Shown here: positions 9,450 to 12,613 of the stretch, one piece after another
How positions within the stretch are numbered: position 1 is the first letter of the stretch
Layout: each line of letters begins with the position of its first letter
From: Hamiltosporidium magnivora
Taxonomy: Eukaryota; Microsporidia; Dubosqiidae
NCBI GenBank assembly: GCA_004325065.1
Contig: PITI01000428.1
Location: forward strand, 1-12,613
Direction: 5' to 3'
Length of the DNA stretch: 12,613 nt
The notes under the pieces: generated by a model
Told to the model about the DNA's origin: nothing
Database searches by the model: none
The model's input: only the letters and a program-made list of their open reading frames with translations
Position numbers and translations under genes: made by a program

Positions 9450-10774
9450 ATAGGAATACTAGGTCACTAAATATAAAGTTCTTGTTACATAAGATAAGAA
9501 TGCATTCCATAGGTGCAGACGGTATGTTTTAAGCAGCAGTGATTCTGGTATAATGTGATTCATTTAAGCTCGATGTGAGAAAAAGATCACAAGTGACTTT
9601 AAATTACAGCATGATGCGAATTTATCATTTCAAAACCGCTTCTTCTAATTATATATAAGTTTACGTACACAAACATATTATAAGTTAAAATGTACCTGGA
9701 ATTCTTGATGACTACTATCCAGTGATTGAGCTTCGCTTAAAATTACAAGTGGTATCAAAATTGAAAACAAACCTTGACATATTTATTTATGATAGGCGTA
9801 AAAAGAAGATTCATAATGATATCGGGATTGCTTTACAAATTTTACGGAAAAAATTTAGCTTTTAAACCAATAAGTTATGATTTAATTATAAGTGTAGAGT
9901 TTAGAAAATTCTTTTTGTGATAACTCGGAACAATATTTGGCTAAAATTTACCCAAGACCTCGACAAAAGATTTCGAATTCCTATGAATGAAGAGGCATAG
10001 AATTTGGTCAATTGTACTCAGGAATGCATTGAAACTTTTCTTGGATCGAAGAAGAGAACATATGTCAAGGCAAAATATCGAAGTGAGCTAAAAAGCGATA
10101 ATGGATGGTATTAAAACCCCAGAGCTGTTTTAAAGTCATATCAGATTTTAAACAACCACATAAGAAGAAGCTTGTTCAAAAAAATATAAAAAATAGTGAA
10201 CACTTTTTCTTTTAGATTGCGTAACCACATTATAACAGCTGAAAAGTAACATAGTGAAGATTCTGGTATTTAGTAAGAAAGAAAGAAATGGATAAAATCA
10301 TGAAAAAAAAGTAGAAATAGAGAATTTTTCGGAACCCAGATTGTCTATACAATACATACACATTTCCTATTTCATTCAATAAAAGTATATCATTCGGCTT
10401 TTTTCTTGGTCATATTAGAAAAACTTTAATATTTTATATGCAATGAACATGTACTATTTTATCATATTTTTTTATTTATTAAATTTTCGTGTGTCAATTA
10501 TTTCAGTTTACAATCTTTTAACTTTAATTGAAAACATGTTGATTTAAATTTCTAAATATCAAATAAACTTTTAGAAATATGTAATTTAATTCTAATCATT
10601 CGGTGCTTACGTTTCTCGGTATGTAATATCATAAAGTATTTAATAAAATTCAAATATATTGATTTAGTGTTTTTTAAGTGATCAATACCTATTTTTGATG
10701 TCAAAAAATCGATTTCTATGATAATGAAACTATTATTGAACATATTCTATCTTGAAGTGGATTAAATAGAACAT
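9450..10774 (-). pseudogene. Family relic, copy O, next to the intact gene
   Basis: Minus-strand relic 183 bp downstream of the open frame of gene P. Two start positions are possible: ATG at 10774 (MFY, as in P, next to the shared start-proximal box) or ATG at 10743, which opens a 63-codon stretch (10552-10743) with NSFIII at NSVSII. LNEI (10379-10368) and RKILYFYF match the region of residues 87-110 as seen in copy Q. TSFFL then DMTL matches TSKFL then NMTL of copy Q. YRF (10100-10092) matches YRFMIFD, and after a frameshift CLD then LLRSKK (10072-10037) matches CFD then ALPNKR. RKI (9846-9838) matches TRKIQ. At 9737-9684, S-E, L and EFQVHFN are identical to the intact protein. Stops and frameshifts abound, and the 3' end is an estimate. 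Confidence 0.83.
10552..10743 (-). other. Open N-terminal fragment of relic O (63 codons)
   Basis: The only sizeable open stretch left in copy O. It begins MFNNSFIIIEIDFL, which aligns with the start and leader of the intact protein (NSVSIIMVLFIEK). After that the similarity fades into a l-, k- and h-rich stretch. It lacks a convincing cleavable leader and all core motifs. I take it as part of the pseudogene rather than a functional small gene. Confidence 0.5.
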
Positions 10775-10957
10775 ATCTGATTAATTATCACGTAAAATCC
10801 AGGCAAAATGTCTTTATATTTAGCAGTTATAAGAACAACGAAAAGAAAGATGAAAAGAAAAACGATAATTGCAATATATTCTGACCTTTTATTTAATATT
10901 GACCAAAATTATTCTTAATCGAAAGAAATTGTATAATTCGAGTTTTTTTTTCAAGAA

Positions 10958-11092
10958 TTAAAGATTCAAATTATTCTCACCGCATATTAGTTCTTCGAAA
11001 ATCCGCATGATTGTAATATCATGGTCTGTAGGTTCATAATAATTTTGAAAAGAAGATCTCGTTTTGAAATTTTTCACGATGTCAATTATGTT
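10958..11092 (-). other. Conserved C-terminal extension beyond the TAG of gene P
   Basis: Directly after the TAG of the intact gene, the same frame stays open for 44 codons to TAA (10958-10960). Its sequence, starting NIIDIVKNFKTR, aligns with the end of relic Q, which runs NITNIVDKVNKFE, then with a shared N-Y and a hydrophobic, charged helix-like end. Relic N also shows LDIV at this place. The pattern S-D-N/H-K/N, one codon, then N-I in P and Q makes the register certain: TAG in P stands where Q has TTG (Leu). So the ancestral protein was about 440 residues. P either lost its last tenth by a single base change or is read through the TAG. Confidence 0.85.
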
Positions 11093-11095
11093 CTA
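11093..11095 (-). other. In-frame TAG of gene P at a position occupied by Leu in relic Q
   Basis: Reverse-strand reading is GAC AAT AAG TAG AAC ATA in P, against GAT CAT AAT TTG AAT ATA in Q. One T-to-A change in a TTG codon would create this TAG. The codons on both sides remain homologous, so this is not the ancestral end of the protein. Confidence 0.85.
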
Positions 11096-12283
11096 CTTAT
11101 TGTCAGATACAACTTCGCATTCTAATTCATAATTTTCGAAAATATTAAAAACTAAAGTATATTTTCTTGTAAATTCATCACATTCATTGAGACCAAATTG
11201 AACAGAATATGAAAATTTTTGCCAATTAAAATGTACTTGGAATTCTCTTTTAAAAACCGGCAGTGCACTTGATTCGCTCGAATCACTTGAAGTAAATTTA
11301 AAACTACTTATATATTCTTTGATAGACAAGAATTCGGAATTCAATATGTGATAATTATTGAACAATAATTGAATTTTTCTTGTATAGAATGTCGTTAAAT
11401 TAAATTTTTTTTCATGTTCACTTTCTAAAGAATTATTCCCAAATCTCCAAGCTGCTTTAATTCTATATTTTCCTTTCAATGTGGAAAACATATTAAAACT
11501 TTTCTTAAAAATTAAATCCACATCATTCATAGGATGGGATACAGGCAATTTACCAGATACTTTAAGTTTAGTAGAAAACACATTTTTCTCTCGTCTTATA
11601 AAATATGCAGGGCTTATCAGGCGTTTATTAGGTAAAGCAATAATATTATCAAAACAAAATTCAGAGTCAAATATCATAAATCTATAACTATCAAAGCTAT
11701 ATTTATAAGATAAACTAGTACTTCTAATTAAATCAGGATATAATTTTCTAAAAATCAAGCTTACACTAAATAAACAATTTAGAAGATATTTTAAAGATTT
11801 TTTTCCCGAAACTTTAGGTATTTTCTTGCCTGGTAAAGACACATCCTCATTATTTTTATATTTAATTCCGAACAAAAAACTATTGTTTTTAAGTTTGCTA
11901 AGAGTAAAAAAATATGTATTATTTGGAACGTATGTTGCTCTATACTTATTACAAACATATTCTAGAAATATATTGAATTTTTTTGTTACAGATGAAGTTA
12001 TATAATCGCAAATAAGTTGATTCATTTCAGAAGAAAGAGTAGGGGTTTCTAGCTCAATATCGTAGAAGTCGGAATCAGAAAAACTTCTTAGCGTTTTTTC
12101 GTTGCATCTATAAATTTTTTCGGTCATTTGCATAATCTTTTCATTTAAATCATTAACAGTGTATGAAATTCCATTCAGCAAAAACATAACTAATAAATTA
12201 AAAACAGGAAAGTATGTTCGCAATTTCTCAATGAATAATACCATAATGATAGAAACAGAATTTTTTAAATACTTATAAAACAT
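11093..12283 (-). CDS. Unknown family protein with N-terminal signal or anchor segment (gene P)
   Basis: The only intact member, 396 codons, of unknown function. The first 40 residues hold two hydrophobic stretches (about 9-18 and 24-37) separated by a charged IEKLR turn. This reads as a signal peptide with possible cleavage after S40, or as a signal anchor. M14 is an alternative start giving a more typical signal peptide. M1 is preferred because copies K and L align from their own ATG to M1, though relic Q has ATA at M1 and keeps M14. Comparison with the relics shows a conserved core: ICDYI (91-95), YRFMIFD (200-206), LPNKRL (217-222), TKLKVSGKLP (238-247) and W279-R-F. An acidic, Ser-rich stretch (329-339) follows. 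No catalytic motif or known domain is apparent. The gene ends in TAG where relic Q has Leu. No intron or ribosome-binding site is visible. An open stretch on the opposite strand (11481-11687) is a shadow. Confidence 0.87.
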   Translation of the reverse strand: MFYKYLKNSVSIIMVLFIEKLRTYFPVFNLLVMFLLNGISYTVNDLNEKIMQMTEKIYRCNEKTLRSFSDSDFYDIELETPTLSSEMNQLICDYITSSVTKKFNIFLEYVCNKYRATYVPNNTYFFTLSKLKNNSFLFGIKYKNNEDVSLPGKKIPKVSGKKSLKYLLNCLFSVSLIFRKLYPDLIRSTSLSYKYSFDSYRFMIFDSEFCFDNIIALPNKRLISPAYFIRREKNVFSTKLKVSGKLPVSHPMNDVDLIFKKSFNMFSTLKGKYRIKAAWRFGNNSLESEHEKKFNLTTFYTRKIQLLFNNYHILNSEFLSIKEYISSFKFTSSDSSESSALPVFKREFQVHFNWQKFSYSVQFGLNECDEFTRKYTLVFNIFENYELECEVVSDNK

Positions 12284-12300
12284 AATTTAATCAGATAAAT
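12284..12300 (-). promoter_or_regulatory. Start-proximal conserved box upstream of gene P
   Basis: Immediately before the ATG of P the coding strand reads TTATCTGATTAAATT. The same place before the dead start of Q reads TTAATCAGATAAAATT, about 80 percent identical over the surrounding 50 bp, and copy O has TTAATCAGAT before its ATG. In microsporidia-like compact genes, start-proximal elements often act in transcription, but here the similarity may simply be shared ancestry of the copies. Confidence 0.4.
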
Positions 12301-12613
12301 CAAATAGACAAATTAAAAAATTAAATTAAAATTTTTGAGAATTTTTGATAAAAGTTCTATTTAGTTCGATTTTTCTAAATTCTATTGAATTGTATCGATT
12401 AAATTAAATAGATAAAATAGTAATTCCAGTTTAATATATATAATCAAAATACAATTTTTTCAATTAAATTGGATCTACGACGAATAAATATTTGTAATGC
12501 GTCTATTATAATTCTCTGTCATATATTTGAAAATTTTAAATTACGTAATTATGTAAGAAATAGTAATTTAAGATTTAGGTCAAATATAACTTTTTATATA
12601 ATGAAATGATAAT
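12301..12613. other. A+T-rich sequence upstream of gene P, nothing recognised
   Basis: This sequence is dominated by short A and T runs (repeated TTAAATTAAA-like words). I found no open frame of note and no family motif. It is the likely 5' flank and promoter region of gene P, though I cannot point to a specific element. The array could continue to the right of the window. Confidence 0.5.

Larger units (their letters stand above)
210..12283. repeat. Array of eleven copies of one unknown gene family
   Basis: Almost the whole window consists of divergent copies of a single gene, represented intact by the minus-strand gene at 11093-12283. The order and strand are I+, J+, Q-, H+, K+, G+, M+, L+, N-, O-, P-. 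What I see is collinear matching: leader, then I/V-C-D, YRFMIFD-like, LPNKR-like, TKLKVSGK-like, W-R-F and C-terminal motifs recur in that order in the separate stretches. Adjacent copies on one strand abut or lie about 40 to 200 bp apart. Ten copies carry stops, frameshifts or deletions. The alignments were made by eye, so individual boundaries are approximate. The array reading is inference, but it explains nearly every base that otherwise looks non-coding. Confidence 0.82.

Noticed and set aside
9242..10290. A plus-strand frame with relatively few stops that reads like a protein and is tempting as a second pseudogene.
   Set aside because: The opposite strand matches the family collinearly (copy O and, further left, copy N). 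The plus-strand reading has no homologue I can name and is explained as the antisense of copy O.
4792..10300. Reassigned TAA and TAG (ciliate-like code), which would turn several broken frames into long proteins.
   Set aside because: The intact gene P avoids TAA and TAG completely and uses CAA for Gln, TGA also occurs inside the broken copies, and copies Q, M and O carry real frameshifts.
10888..10893. AATAAA on the minus strand 65 bp after the extended stop of gene P, a possible polyadenylation signal.
   Set aside because: This word is expected many times by chance in such A+T-rich DNA, so position alone is not evidence.
11481..11687. 68-codon open stretch on the plus strand.
   Set aside because: Lies wholly inside the intact gene P on the other strand.

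Overview
The window is very A+T rich (roughly three quarters by eye). Only one long open reading frame is intact: 396 codons on the minus strand at the right edge (11093-12283). It has a hydrophobic N-terminal leader, so it probably encodes a secreted or membrane-inserted protein. I do not recognise the family. There are no tRNA or rRNA genes, CRISPR arrays, insertion sequences, Shine-Dalgarno sites or housekeeping genes. The intact gene uses CAA for Gln and contains no in-frame TAA, TAG or TGA, which fits the standard code. The picture suits an AT-rich, gene-poor eukaryotic genome, for example a microsporidian-like parasite. That assignment is inference from composition and style only.

The main result comes from reading the apparently empty 11 kb against the intact protein. 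Nearly all of it can be aligned, in order and on one strand at a time, to that protein. I count eleven copies, one intact or nearly so and ten decayed. Left to right (arrow = strand): I> (about 210-1034), J> (about 1119-2580), <Q (3984-2611), H> (4196-4790), K> (4792-6012), G> (6055-about 6590), M> (6595-about 7600), L> (7622-about 8265), <N (9234-8398), <O (10774-about 9450), <P (12283-11093, intact). The copies form head-to-tail runs with two convergent junctions (near 2590 and 8300) and one divergent junction (near 4000-4195). Copy names are mine.

The strength of support varies. Q is unequivocal: about half of the residues are identical over a 60-residue core. O, K, J, M, N and G are supported by several ordered motif matches at the right spacing. 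L, H and I are more eroded or internally deleted. All alignments were done by eye. Profile searches would settle the weaker ones and the exact ends.

The intact gene P ends in TAG, but the same frame stays open for 44 more codons. That extension aligns with the C-terminus of relic Q, which has a Leu codon (TTG) where P has TAG. P may therefore be a recently shortened gene or be read through. The region looks like a family-expansion graveyard, or possibly a silent sequence archive, of one fast-evolving secreted-protein family.
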